From NCBI RefSeq assembly GCF_905147365.1, contig NC_056416.1:1322001-1386000 (forward strand): a DNA stretch of 64,000 bases. The letters are read 5' to 3'. Origin of the DNA: Aricia agestis. Lineage: Eukaryota > Arthropoda > Insecta > Lepidoptera > Lycaenidae. Position numbers and translations under genes: made by a program. Position 1 is the first letter of the stretch; each line of letters opens with the position of its first letter. The notes beneath the pieces are model-generated. The model saw only the letters and a program-made list of their open reading frames with translations, was not told the origin of the DNA and searched no databases. Positions 44,900 to 54,078 of the stretch are shown piece after piece.

Positions 44900-45436
44900 A
44901 ATAGCAGCGTTTTACCTACCAATAAAACGCTTATTAAAACACTTTCCAAACTCGAAGCCTATTTATATATGTCGTAGGATGATTTGATAAATCCGTGTTT
45001 TCGCGAAATCCCTAGAATTTTCGCGAAAATTTGATTTATCAAATCATCCTACGATATCGTAGGATGATTTGATAAATCGAATTTTCGCGAAAATTCTAGG
45101 GATTTCGCGAAAACACGGATTTATCAAATCATCCTACGACATATATATATAATATATATTATGAGATAGCGTGTTTGTTTTTGTAATCCGAGGCGGTTTC
45201 TCTATTTCTATCTCTTTTCCCTTAAACGTCATACGACTTTTTACACCTGTCAGTTGCTCTTGACATCTAGATGTCAAACTTAAAAAGTATAAATGTCGGA
45301 TGTCGAGAGCAGCGCGCTCATTGGTTTTACATAATATATATATTATATTATATACCAGGCAGATATACAAACTATAGGCTTCGAGTTTGGAAAGTGTTTT
45401 AATAAGCGTTTTATTGGTAGGTAAAACGCTGCTATT
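44900..45436. repeat. Segment bounded by 65-bp inverted repeats
   Basis: AATAGCAGCGTTTTACCTAC...AAACTCGAAGCCTAT (44900-44964) is repeated in reverse complement at 45373-45436. Between them lie a 168-bp palindrome and a 183-bp copy of the DIRS terminal sequence. It forms the complex left side of the DIRS-like element. Confidence 0.75.
44973..45140. repeat. 168-bp palindrome of two opposed 84-bp units
   Basis: Each half starts TCGTAGGATGATTTGATAAA and ends with its reverse complement TTATCAAATCATCCTACGA, and the two halves are inverted to each other about a central CGATATCG. The core contains TTTTCGCGAAAT / ATTTTCGCGAAAA. It interrupts a TATATA stretch inside the left terminal repeat of the DIRS-like element. 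Confidence 0.85.
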
Positions 45437-45724
45437 AAAAAACTGTTCCAAACTCGAAGCCTATTTATATATATATATATATATATATTAAGAGATGTGT
45501 TTGATATCGCCTGGTGTGAAAAGTTTTAAACATTAATTTAAATAAAATTGGAAAAGACAGTACAAGTAAAATTAGTTTATTTACAGTTCAATGATACAAA
45601 AATAAAGGATATAATAATTAAATCATGTCAGTCCATTATATATAATTTGAGAAAATTAACTAAACAATAATTTGTAAAGACAAAAGTAAAATTCAATTAT
45701 TAAAATAAAACTCAAAAACAAAAT

Positions 45725-48226
45725 CTAAATAGGTGTAAATAATTTTGTTACTGACTTAACCTCTTGATTAGGTTTTATTATTCTTTTATAATATTTTAAA
45801 AATACATTTTGCGAACGCCAGTTTCCTCTTTGTAAAATCTCGTCAATAGGAAAATTTTGCACCCAATTTTTAGATGCAACAGCTGGGCGAAAACTACCTG
45901 GTGTGGCTTTTATACCTGCTTCGGATAGTAGTGATTTTAGCCAGTTTGAAATAGTTGTTTTTGACGCCACTTTGGGTGGACCACAAACTGTCAGAAATAA
46001 GTTATTTAATTTACATTCATCTCGCCTTGCTCTAGATAGTCTAATTAGATATTTTATCCAAAAGGTGGGATCTAGAGCCTGAGATTCATTATTCTGAACC
46101 AGCTTCCATCCCGATTGCCTATAATCGGCATTATCAGTCTTTGAACCGTATTTAGGCCAGAAAATGACACTATCGTTTGATATTAAACAGTTATCAGGAT
46201 CGATTGACAATAAAGTGAGATCATGTATACGTCTTCCAGAACACAGTAATAAAATACACGCTGTACGTCTAGAACACTCATATAAATTTAAATCTGTACT
46301 AAAAGTATTACAAAGCCAGGTAGATAGAAAATCAATGTCCCATATAGGAGGTTTCTCATTTTTCGGGCATTTATTAGAAATTGACTTTAAAATGTGCTGT
46401 ACAAGTGGATGGGAACTAAGTTGTCTACATTCGTTAGGGTCACATAAAGTTGAGACTACAGATTTATGAAGCATAATAGTATTTCTAGAAAGTTTATGTA
46501 CTTGAAAAAGGTCTGATAAATACCTAGCAAGATCTGACCCTGTAGGAGTGCCTATAGGTATATTATTCTGATGGGCCCAAATACACCACCTTCGCCATGC
46601 ACACTCATAAGACCTCCTAGTAGACTCACGCCAACTAGATTTTAAAAGGTTAATTTGATCGGGTGTCCAGCCTTTTAGTGCCTGGGTCCACCCCCACATT
46701 TCCAAACTTCCATTACCCTGTTCTGTACTCGTGGAGACAGTTGATAGATCGTTATATCGACAAGGACTTTGTCTAGATTTAGGATCGTGAACGGAGCTTC
46801 TAGAGCTCGGCTGGCTAGAAGGTGGCTGGCCTTCACCCATCTTGGTGCTATAATTAGATAGCTTATCTGTGCGTTGTTCAAATGCGAAAGTACCCGAGGC
46901 ATGAGAAAAGGGGGTGAGAATACCCAGTCCAGGGGATAGTTCCAAAGACGACTTGGGTCGTGAATTTCCGCCTGATAGCCCATTAAATCTAGGTTTGGGT
47001 ACAAGGGGACTACGTGGGCTGACTGAGGGGCAAATAGGTCTATCACCGGCAGTACCATTTTTCTGAAAATTATCTCGGTGATCGGAGACAGAGGATGCCA
47101 TATTTATGGGGTCAATTTTTGTCTCGACAACCGATCTGCTTCCATATTGTACCGGCTGGACAGATGGTGAAATGATAGATTGACATTGTGTCGATCCAGG
47201 ATAGCAAATATTTGACGTGACAGACTTAACAGAGATTGGAATTGAAAGTCTTCGTTTTTTAGAATCGCAAAAGTTGTTATGTTGTCCGACTGCACTGACA
47301 TAGAGGTTTTTACTCGATGTGAAATTAAATTTTGAAAAATTTTGAGATTCGCCATCATCTCTTTGTGGTTTGAATGCAAGGATTGCTCGTGAGTCCACCA
47401 AGTTACTGTCATGCGCAGGTTGTCTATTTGAGTTCCCCAATCCGAACCCAATGTACTGGTGGCTAAGTAATGAGACACCAGATTGAGATGAATCGGAGAT
47501 TAAATATGTAGGTTTCGAACCCACTATTGAATTTCCAGAAACGCCGGCATCGGCACAGGGAATAATTTCTTTGGAGGCATGTCCCGTATCTTTTGACAAA
47601 AGTCTAAAAGATTTCAATAGTCTAGGCGACCTCTCGTGACACAAGGACTCACGAAATTGAGATGACTTGAAAATTGTATTGTTTTTAAATTGGCCATCTT
47701 TAATTGACATATTTCTAAACATATCTATTTTATGCGCAGAGTTTTGTCTGTTGGTAACCATTCTAGATTGCGGATCGGGTCCCACATTCTGCCCAAAACC
47801 AGTAAGGTTTGCTGAGGATCTAGGGCAGATTTTAACCAGGTTACTGTCTAACCTAGGTAAATTAACAAAGTCGAAGTTAGATTTATATGTTTGCGCAACA
47901 TCTTTACGTATAACTGGCGAACAATTAAAAAATTTTCCAAGTACACGATTAGGTGTATTCCCTGCTCTCGTAATATCTGAGCTAGCCAATTTGTTAAAGA
48001 CGCGAATACCTTGGAAGCTGTCGCCAGACTTTATGGCAGGTATATTATTATTTGAAACAGGTTGCCTTGGTAAATTATGGTCCCCATGTCTTTGAAAGAA
48101 ATAGTTTGGAGCGGATGGTCTAAAAAATTTTATATGTTGGTAAAATGAAGGAGAGGTTTTATTTTGAACCGAATTCTGTAGCCCATGATTAATAAACTGT
48201 ATGGATCCGCTCCTAACTTTACCCAT
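45725..48226 (-). CDS. DIRS tyrosine recombinase ORF, 833 codons
   Basis: An uninterrupted 833-codon frame. The last 310 residues are a phage-integrase-type tyrosine recombinase, which would insert the circular DIRS DNA. It has the N-terminal SAM-like part (SWRESTRRSYECAWRRWCIW), the first catalytic Arg region (LLLCSGRRIHDLTLL), the second Arg region (ATPGSFRPAVASKNW), RGNWRSQNVFLKYY and the Tyr nucleophile in that last block. The usual His of HxxR reads as Gly (GSFR); whether this is family-typical or a defect is not clear. The first 520 residues are low in recognisable motifs and overlap, in another frame, the RT/RNase H region. The start ATG at 48226 lies 40 bases after the gag stop. Expression would need reinitiation or a separate RNA. 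Confidence 0.85.
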   Translation of the reverse strand: MGKVRSGSIQFINHGLQNSVQNKTSPSFYQHIKFFRPSAPNYFFQRHGDHNLPRQPVSNNNIPAIKSGDSFQGIRVFNKLASSDITRAGNTPNRVLGKFFNCSPVIRKDVAQTYKSNFDFVNLPRLDSNLVKICPRSSANLTGFGQNVGPDPQSRMVTNRQNSAHKIDMFRNMSIKDGQFKNNTIFKSSQFRESLCHERSPRLLKSFRLLSKDTGHASKEIIPCADAGVSGNSIVGSKPTYLISDSSQSGVSLLSHQYIGFGLGNSNRQPAHDSNLVDSRAILAFKPQRDDGESQNFSKFNFTSSKNLYVSAVGQHNNFCDSKKRRLSIPISVKSVTSNICYPGSTQCQSIISPSVQPVQYGSRSVVETKIDPINMASSVSDHRDNFQKNGTAGDRPICPSVSPRSPLVPKPRFNGLSGGNSRPKSSLELSPGLGILTPFSHASGTFAFEQRTDKLSNYSTKMGEGQPPSSQPSSRSSVHDPKSRQSPCRYNDLSTVSTSTEQGNGSLEMWGWTQALKGWTPDQINLLKSSWRESTRRSYECAWRRWCIWAHQNNIPIGTPTGSDLARYLSDLFQVHKLSRNTIMLHKSVVSTLCDPNECRQLSSHPLVQHILKSISNKCPKNEKPPIWDIDFLSTWLCNTFSTDLNLYECSRRTACILLLCSGRRIHDLTLLSIDPDNCLISNDSVIFWPKYGSKTDNADYRQSGWKLVQNNESQALDPTFWIKYLIRLSRARRDECKLNNLFLTVCGPPKVASKTTISNWLKSLLSEAGIKATPGSFRPAVASKNWVQNFPIDEILQRGNWRSQNVFLKYYKRIIKPNQEVKSVTKLFTPI

Positions 48227-48240
48227 CTGTTTGGGAATAG
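46675..48240 (-). pseudogene. DIRS RT / RNase H / methyltransferase frame, degraded
   Basis: In the frame one base off the recombinase ORF, DIRS polyprotein blocks appear in order. RT start: PYSLLIMGYRIRFKIKPLL. RT palm: SLATASKVFASLTNWLAQIL and a degenerate active site YLENFLIV where YLDD is expected. RNase H (47478-47104): TLGSDWGTQ, LHSNHKEMMAN, VQSDNITTFAIL and NMEADRLSRQKL. Methyltransferase-like domain (47058-46675): LPVIDLFAPQSAHVVPLYPN, LDWVFSPPFLMPRVL, LIIAPRWVK. At least eight in-frame stops and a missing stretch of the RT fingers and first palm motif make it non-functional. Several stops replace an expected Trp codon. Confidence 0.8.
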
Positions 48241-48265
48241 TTGTAGTTGACGGGCTATGAATTAG

Positions 48266-49498
48266 TCAGTATTTCTTTTTAAAGTTTCCGTCTCGACGAG
48301 AGGCGGTATGATATGTTTTATTAGCTTGTAGCCCGCTCCCTGAGGGACGAGGACCTCTGGGACGAAAATTCCTTCCTTGCGAAGGAAGACGTGGAAAATT
48401 ATTAAAAATCGGTTGGTTTGGCACACCTTGCGCAGGTTGCATAATAGAATTAAAGGGTGCAATATTTTGTGACGGTATATAATTATGATTGTATCCAAAA
48501 TTTATTCCACTGTGCGGCAGTGGGAGTAGGTTCTGACCTTGCGCAGGTACAGTGTTGTAAAAATTTTCGGAAAAAGATTTTCTAGCTTGGATTTTATCAG
48601 ATTTTTGAGGCCAAAAAACTTTACTACTACCTCCATTTTTATCAATAACAGCCGAAAAATCGGTTTTATTAAATAAACTTTCACAAGTTGGGGGTATTTT
48701 TCGGAGGGTAGATTTAACAAATTTATTTTTAACCGATTTCAATAGAGCGTCTCTGCGCTGTTGTATAATATCGGCTCGATGGCCACATGCCATCTGCAAA
48801 AGATCGTTTGAGATTTTACTAAACTCCCCTTGCGTAAAAAGTTCGCAAATTTTAGATTCTACTGACTTCGCGTCAGTAACTTGCACTGAACTTAACCACG
48901 AAACAAAATCTTTAATTACTTGTTCCAATGCCTCATTTTGTTTGAGGATGGCTAATGAAATGGCTGCGAAACCACGTTCTGTATACGATAAATTTAAAGA
49001 CGACTCATACGGTTTTAACTCGTCATTACAATCCAATTCTACAAAACCAGGATTTGCACAATACAATTTTTGTACGTCTGAATATCGTACTTCCGACCAA
49101 TTATCGGTTTCAAAATGTTGCAATGATTTTAGCTTTTCAATATGACTTAGCGAAGCTCTTTGTATATTTGGTTCCTTAACTATAGTAGAAACCGGCATAG
49201 AAAACGAAGGCTCAGATACAGGTGTTAACTGAGGCTGATTTAATTCGGCAGAGCCAGGTATTTCATGCACATTTTCATCTTCCAAATTAAAGTTTTCAAA
49301 TAACTCACCGCTGATGTTAGCGTCCAGTATGTCTGCATCTGGACTATTGTCCACGGCATTTTCACTGGGTAAAAAGTTACTTAAATAATTCTGAATGTTA
49401 TTAACCTGTAAAATTAAATTGTCTATAACTTCACTGTTATGACGTGGACGTTTTGCCGAAACCGAAAATAATTCTTCTGAATTATGGCGTTTATCCAT
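48266..49498 (-). CDS. DIRS gag-like ORF1, 410 codons
   Basis: An open frame starting MDKRHNSEELFSVSAKRPRH (ATG at 49498) and ending in a basic, Gly/Pro/Arg-rich tail (RNFRPRGPRPSGSG, DGNFKKKY), as expected of an RNA-binding gag-like protein. The middle has SLNLSYTERGFAAISLAIL and LQMACGHRADIIQQRRDALL, helical and without named domains. No zinc knuckle is visible. It is the first ORF of the element; the recombinase ORF begins 40 bases after its stop. It has no frameshift or stop, so the element is not very old. Confidence 0.75.
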   Translation of the reverse strand: MDKRHNSEELFSVSAKRPRHNSEVIDNLILQVNNIQNYLSNFLPSENAVDNSPDADILDANISGELFENFNLEDENVHEIPGSAELNQPQLTPVSEPSFSMPVSTIVKEPNIQRASLSHIEKLKSLQHFETDNWSEVRYSDVQKLYCANPGFVELDCNDELKPYESSLNLSYTERGFAAISLAILKQNEALEQVIKDFVSWLSSVQVTDAKSVESKICELFTQGEFSKISNDLLQMACGHRADIIQQRRDALLKSVKNKFVKSTLRKIPPTCESLFNKTDFSAVIDKNGGSSKVFWPQKSDKIQARKSFSENFYNTVPAQGQNLLPLPHSGINFGYNHNYIPSQNIAPFNSIMQPAQGVPNQPIFNNFPRLPSQGRNFRPRGPRPSGSGLQANKTYHTASRRDGNFKKKY

Positions 49499-50584
49499 AA
49501 TTATTATTTATAACATAAAAATTTTAACAAAATATCTAAAAAGCGAACGGTAACACCGTTTAAAATTTTAAAATACTAGAGAACCGCACGGATCAAAAAA
49601 CAAACCGCCAATGAGCGCGCTGCTCTCGACATCCGACATTTATACTTTTTAAGTTTGACATCTAGATGTCAAGAGCAACTGACAGGTGTAAAAAGTCGTA
49701 TGACGTTTAAGGGAAAAGAGATAGAAATAGAGAAACCGCCTCGGATTACAAAAACAAACACGCTATCTCATAATATATATATATAAATAGGCTTCGAGTT
49801 TGGAACAGTTTTTTAATAATTATATTCGTTATTGTGCACAAGTGTATGAAAGTGATGCAATATCCAGAAACGTGCTACCTATTTTGTGTTCCCTCCAAAG
49901 GCTCCAAAACTCCATCGAAAGTTTTAGTAAAGCGTCTACCACTTTACTGAATCGACTGACTTGACTTCTTGACTGTATGTATTGACTTTCACTTAGATTT
50001 TGACTAGACTTTAGAACTGACAATATAGAAAAACGATGCTGTAAATATTATACTAGAATATTATATTCCCTCCATATATATTTTATACTCGACACTGGCC
50101 ATGGTTATATAGCCGAAGTGCCATAAGAAAGAAGAAAAACATGTCACGATGACATTTATTTTGTTTTTGAGTTTTGACTTTTGAACTGTGTTTATTGTTT
50201 TTTTTGGAGTTGTAAGATTTATATTTGAGATTAATTTCGTTATTGTTAATTTGTTTTAATTCATAAGTTTCGTTAATAAATAAATTTTTGAAAACTGGCA
50301 TAATATTACTATAAAAAGAACCGTTAAATTCGCTATAACTATCACGAAACAAGTTTTAAATCTTCAAACCGGCTTATTGTTCATCATTTTACTATGGATA
50401 CTGGTAAGAAACTTGAATATCTTATTGATAAATTACACTGCAAAACTGAAAAATATTTATAATAATTTAATTACATAATTAAAAAGATATCATAAATTCA
50501 TAACCTATTCCAAATTACAATCCTAGACTCGAATGAAGTTTTCGTGTTTTCATCAAATCTAGAGCTCTCGTTTGCTTAGACATT

Positions 50585-51075
50585 TTTAGGGTTCCGTATC
50601 CAAAGGGTCGCGCACTAGCGGCCAAACCGCAGCGGCCAGGTCGCGACGGCCATCTCGATAATCATCTAGTATGAAACCGCCATACACCACGCGCACCTGG
50701 CCGCACGGCGGCCAGCGGCCACACGCGCGTGTTTTATGGCGGTTTCATGCAGGTAACTATCTCGATGCCGCGGCGGCCATCGCAAGTACGTTGTGGCCGC
50801 AGGTCGCGTTGCGGCCAGGTGCGCGTCGTCTATGGCGGTTTCATACTAAGGTATCTACCTCAATGGCCGCTAGTGCGCGCCCGGGCTAAGGCCAGGCGCG
50901 CACTAGCGGCCAGGTCGCGGCGGCCATCGAAAGTGGTGTAGCCGCTGGCCGCCGTGCAGCCAGGTGCGCGTGGTCTATGGCGATTTCATACTAAGGTCAT
51001 TATCTCGATGGCCGTCGCGACCTGGCCGCTGCGGTTTGGCCGCTAGTGCGCGCCCGGGCTAAGACTTCGATGTCT
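50585..51075. repeat. Interspersed repeat split by GC-rich MITEs
   Basis: TTTTTAGGGTTCCGTATCCA-AAGGG at 50585 and CTTCGATGTCTGTCCGTCTG-TCTGTCTCC at 51063 are the two sides of one repeat type (reversed relative near 34790-35130). About 450 bp of CG-rich sequence separates them, so the MITEs inserted into the older repeat. Confidence 0.55.
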
Positions 51076-51335
51076 GTCCGTCTGTCTGTCTCCATGCTGT
51101 ATCTCAAGAACGGTGATAGCTAGAGAGTAAATTTTCACAGATTATGTATTTCTGTTGCCGCTTCAACAAATACTATACCCGGGCGCGCACTAGCGGCCAG
51201 GCCGCGGCGGCCATCGAGATAGATACCTTCGTATGAAACCGCCATAGACGACGCGTACCTGGCCACAACGCGACCTGCGGCCACAATATACTTTCGATGG
51301 CCGCCGCGGCCTGGCCGCTAGTGCGCGCCCGGGCA
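50604..51335. mobile_element. Cluster of GC-rich MITEs with CGCGCACTAGCGGCC ends
   Basis: GCGCGCACTAGCGGCCAGG and its reverse complement CCTGGCCGCTAGTGCGCGCC recur several times: about 50606-50885 (itself compound), 50895-51055 and 51180-51335. Between them are TATGGCGGTTTCATAC / GTATGAAACCGCCATA and GTCGCGACGGCCATC-like blocks. GC content and CG count far exceed the surroundings. ORFs over it are artefacts. Confidence 0.75.
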
Positions 51336-51344
51336 AAATAAATC

Positions 51345-51650
51345 AAATATTTAAGAGCCTACTGTCAAAACGCTAGTCCCGCCTACACACACCGCTATCC
51401 TCCAATCGTGATACAATGATTCCATGAATCGTGCTCCCAGGCAATGTGCTTTACGCTGCAGCTAATAGTGAACAATATCGCGTAACAACGGTTCCCCCAT
51501 TATAGCACGAAAGCAAATGTCGTAAGTCCCAAAACTGTTTTTTGATGATTACTTAAAAAACTGAATACAATACTAATATTTCCTTTAGCTATTATTTTAT
51601 AAGGTGTGTGACTGTAGTAGTGCAAGTTTAATGATAGTAACTCAATAAGT
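51345..51650. repeat. Long direct repeat, copy 1
   Basis: AAGAGCCTACTGTCAAAACG, CCGCCTACACACACCGCTAT, CCAATCGTGATACAATGATT and CAATATCGCGTAACAACGGT run through to AATGATAGTAACTCAAT. The same 300 bp recurs, over 90 percent alike by eye, at 57722-58030. No ORF or splice pattern is conserved between them. Confidence 0.85.
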
Positions 51651-52795
51651 GTAACAGATATCTAATATATTAATACGCAAGCGAAAAACTTTGTATCCCT
51701 TTTGACGAAAAATGCGGAAACGTAGGTGAATGAAATTTTGCACAGTTATATTTTATATGGTGAAGGAGTGCATCGAGCTAATATTATTTTGAAATACGGC
51801 GGTACGTCGTACCGGTTACGAGTACGACATATCACATAGGTAGGAGCGTCATAGCGATGTTCCAGTTCCACCTGTTCGCCGTCCGGTGAGCATCTAGTAC
51901 TTTTTTAATTTGCGATAGTCTGTCTTAAAACAGTCGTGTCTCTGGTGTGCGGTGGCCTTAAGAGTTACCAAGATGTTTGTCGATGAATGTATAATCTGTC
52001 TGTGTCTTTATAAGAAATAATTTTTTTCTTAACAGAATACAGTACGAACATTTTTACACAGCTCCTAGACTAAAAAGGTCAATAACCGCCGTCCGGTCAA
52101 CTCTTCTCCTGTTTCGTCTTCCACTGCGCGATACGAAAGCTTTGAGGCTAAGTTACAAAACTTGGAGAACTCTGTTTTCAGCCAAGTATTAAAATTATAG
52201 ACCAATACTTTTAAGTTTGAATATTACACAGAGAGCCTAATATGCTGTAATGATATTGTCGTGTGTCATTAATTCTACGAAGCCCATAGGTGAACTCATG
52301 GATTTGAATTACAATAAAATATAAGTATGTACATATTTGATTACAGAGTGTTATAATTTTGCTCGTCCATATTTACGCGCCGATAAGGAAGTATATTTTG
52401 GTATATCCTGTTAATACGGTATTATAAATAACTATAATATTGAGTATGTTAACCACAAATAAGTTTTATGGCGCGAAAACCGTAAATATTATTTTATGAA
52501 CTTTCATCTTGTCTTAACGACAAACCCAATAATTTTCGATGCACCAAATTTTCCACGGCCTTCTGGATGCCGCACAGTCTTAGATTACGAAATAGTTCCT
52601 CCGTAAGCACAATATAGTTTCTGAATACTAGCTTACAACTTAGCAACTTTAAGGTACCATTTCGATCAACGCGGCAAGAGACCGCGACCGACAAATTCAA
52701 ATAAAATGCCACTCTATTCCTAAAGCTATATGTTTTATTTTGCTTCACGCCTCTACAAAGCAGCGGCTGAATGGGTCGCTCGACTAATGTCAGTT
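51651..52795. other. Unassigned sequence between the direct repeats
   Basis: No supported exon. The minus-strand open stretch at 52494-52748 is without a recognisable family signature. Confidence 0.3.
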
Positions 52796-52912
52796 AAACA
52801 TGAAACTTAGCCTTAATATAGCCTATATTTAGGCTAAGTTTCATGCTAGCCCGCCTAAGCCGCCTAGCCTATATTATATAGGCTAGGCGGCTTAGGCGGA
52901 CTAGGCCCTAGT
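52796..52912. repeat. Two consecutive perfect palindromes
   Basis: First: CATGAAACTTAGCCT...AGGCTAAGTTTCATG (52798-52844). Second: CGCCTAAGCCGCCTAGCCTA and its mirror (52853-52905). Both share GCCTA words, as if one arose from the other. Confidence 0.8.
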
Positions 52913-53273
52913 TCATAAAGGAGGAGGATCGGAAAGCAACTTTTACGCAACAAATTATACTTCACTTACATCGCACGGCGCGTAATTATGCACTCCCTTC
53001 ACACTTGAAACCGTAAAACTTCTTAATTCTTATTACTGTGACCTAGTTGTCGGGAAAGTGCATCGACAAAATGCCTGCTCGATCAGTTTCAGAACTTTGC
53101 CTTTGCGCTAGGACGCCCTTAAAAATATTCAAGAACTTTATGATCGCATAACATGTAAACAATCCGTTGTGGATGAATTATACATTATTTTCAGAACGAA
53201 ATAACGACTCTTCTAATACTGAAGTGGCTGGGCTGCCCATTTGGTTGTCCAAGCACATGCGGCATTCTCGCAA

Positions 53274-53413
53274 CATAGTGGGCCTAGTCCATAGGAATGA
53301 TCACGTCAGGAGGCCCAATCCCCTACCCTATTCCCTTCCCTACCCTTCTCTATTCCTTCCCTATTCCCTCTTAAAAGGCCGGCAACCCACCTGCAGCTCT
53401 TTTGCAAGATGTT
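53274..53413 (-). repeat. SINE-like interspersed repeat, copy 4 (fragment)
   Basis: Reverse-sense fragment of the 11166 family: GAGGCCCAATCCCCTACCCT, pyrimidine-rich TTCCCTACCC tract, AAAAGGCCGGCAACCCACCT and GCAGCTCTT. Both ends are missing. Confidence 0.65.
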
Positions 53414-53999
53414 GCAATTTCATAATTTAAAAAAAACTCCAATTCTCTGCTTTACTCTGGTATTAAAATGCATAGCTAACTCTTATCTTAGTAGTCGATA
53501 GGGCACGCAAAATAACTAGGACGCAAAATATTTCTCGTAGAGGCCTCTACGAAGCTACGAGCGTTGCTTTTCGTAGGCTGCGTAGAGGTGCTACGCTGCT
53601 ACGCGCGGCAGTGTCGGATCAACCATGGGGGAGAATGTACGCGCTCTAAACGATTTTCCCGCCAAAATGATCGCGAAAGGTAAAATTTATCGAATATTAA
53701 GAGCTATAAATATCGTGAGCTGGTTATTAGAGATCCTGTTAACATAGATGGAAATAAGTTTTCTATAATGCAAATACATTTAAAAAATCATCGGAAAACT
53801 AATGCAATTTTTTCGAACGTCGAAACATTAAAAATGTAAACTTAATCTGATACGTTAAAAGTCTGTAAATTGAAATATAACATTTTATAAAATATAAACT
53901 CACGCGGATTTAAAAAATACCGATTTTTAAACATTCACGATTATTGAATGTATCTTGAAATATTTATACATATATATAATAATATGTTATTACTTTAGA

Positions 54000-54078
54000 A
54001 TGCTGATATTAAAATATCTATTTTTTGTTTCAGTTGCCATAATTTTCTTCACAATACTACAGAGCGTCATTAGTTTTG
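54000..54078 (+). CDS. Candidate signal-peptide exon of a secreted protein
   Basis: An ATG at 54000 opens 26 codons, MLILKYLFFVSVAIIFFTIL and then QSVISF, ending with one base of a Gly codon directly at a consensus donor GTAAGT (54079). A Lys, a long hydrophobic core and small residues before the end are what a signal peptide looks like. The remaining exons would be downstream on the plus strand, but none was identified. Alternatively TTTTTTGTTTCAG at 54021-54033 is an acceptor and only 54034-54078 is exon. I do not recognise the gene. Confidence 0.35.

Larger units (their letters stand above)
45143..49820 (-). mobile_element. DIRS-like tyrosine-recombinase retrotransposon
   Basis: The inverted terminal sequences (left 45143-45325, right 49608-49790) are near-identical reverse complements holding AGATAGCGTGTTTG, CGGCGG-TTCTCTA-like and TGACATCTAGATGTCA words. 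Inside, on the minus strand, are a gag-like ORF (49498-48266), a broken RT/RNase H/methyltransferase frame (48240-46675) and an intact tyrosine recombinase ORF (48226-45725). Inverted rather than direct terminal repeats and a tyrosine recombinase instead of an integrase define the DIRS group. The outermost 40 bp, ending AAACTCGAAGCC, recur three times on the left. Confidence 0.85.
44570..50129. mobile_element. Composite element bounded by TTATGGCAC inverted ends
   Basis: The left end TTCTTATTATGGCAC...CCATGTCCAGTGTCGAGT (44570-44620) is matched in reverse by ACTCGACACTGGCCATGG...GTGCCATAAGAA (50087-50129). These are the same ends as the MITE at 2366-2707. The 5.5-kb interior is mainly the DIRS-like retroelement, so a retroelement probably inserted into a DNA-transposon copy. 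Confidence 0.6.

Noticed and set aside
47667..48095. 142-codon plus-strand ORF
   Set aside because: Antisense shadow of the DIRS recombinase ORF; no family signature.
50671..50941. Two overlapping GC-rich ORFs
   Set aside because: They read the GCGCGCACTAGCGGCC MITE cluster; frames follow repeat structure.
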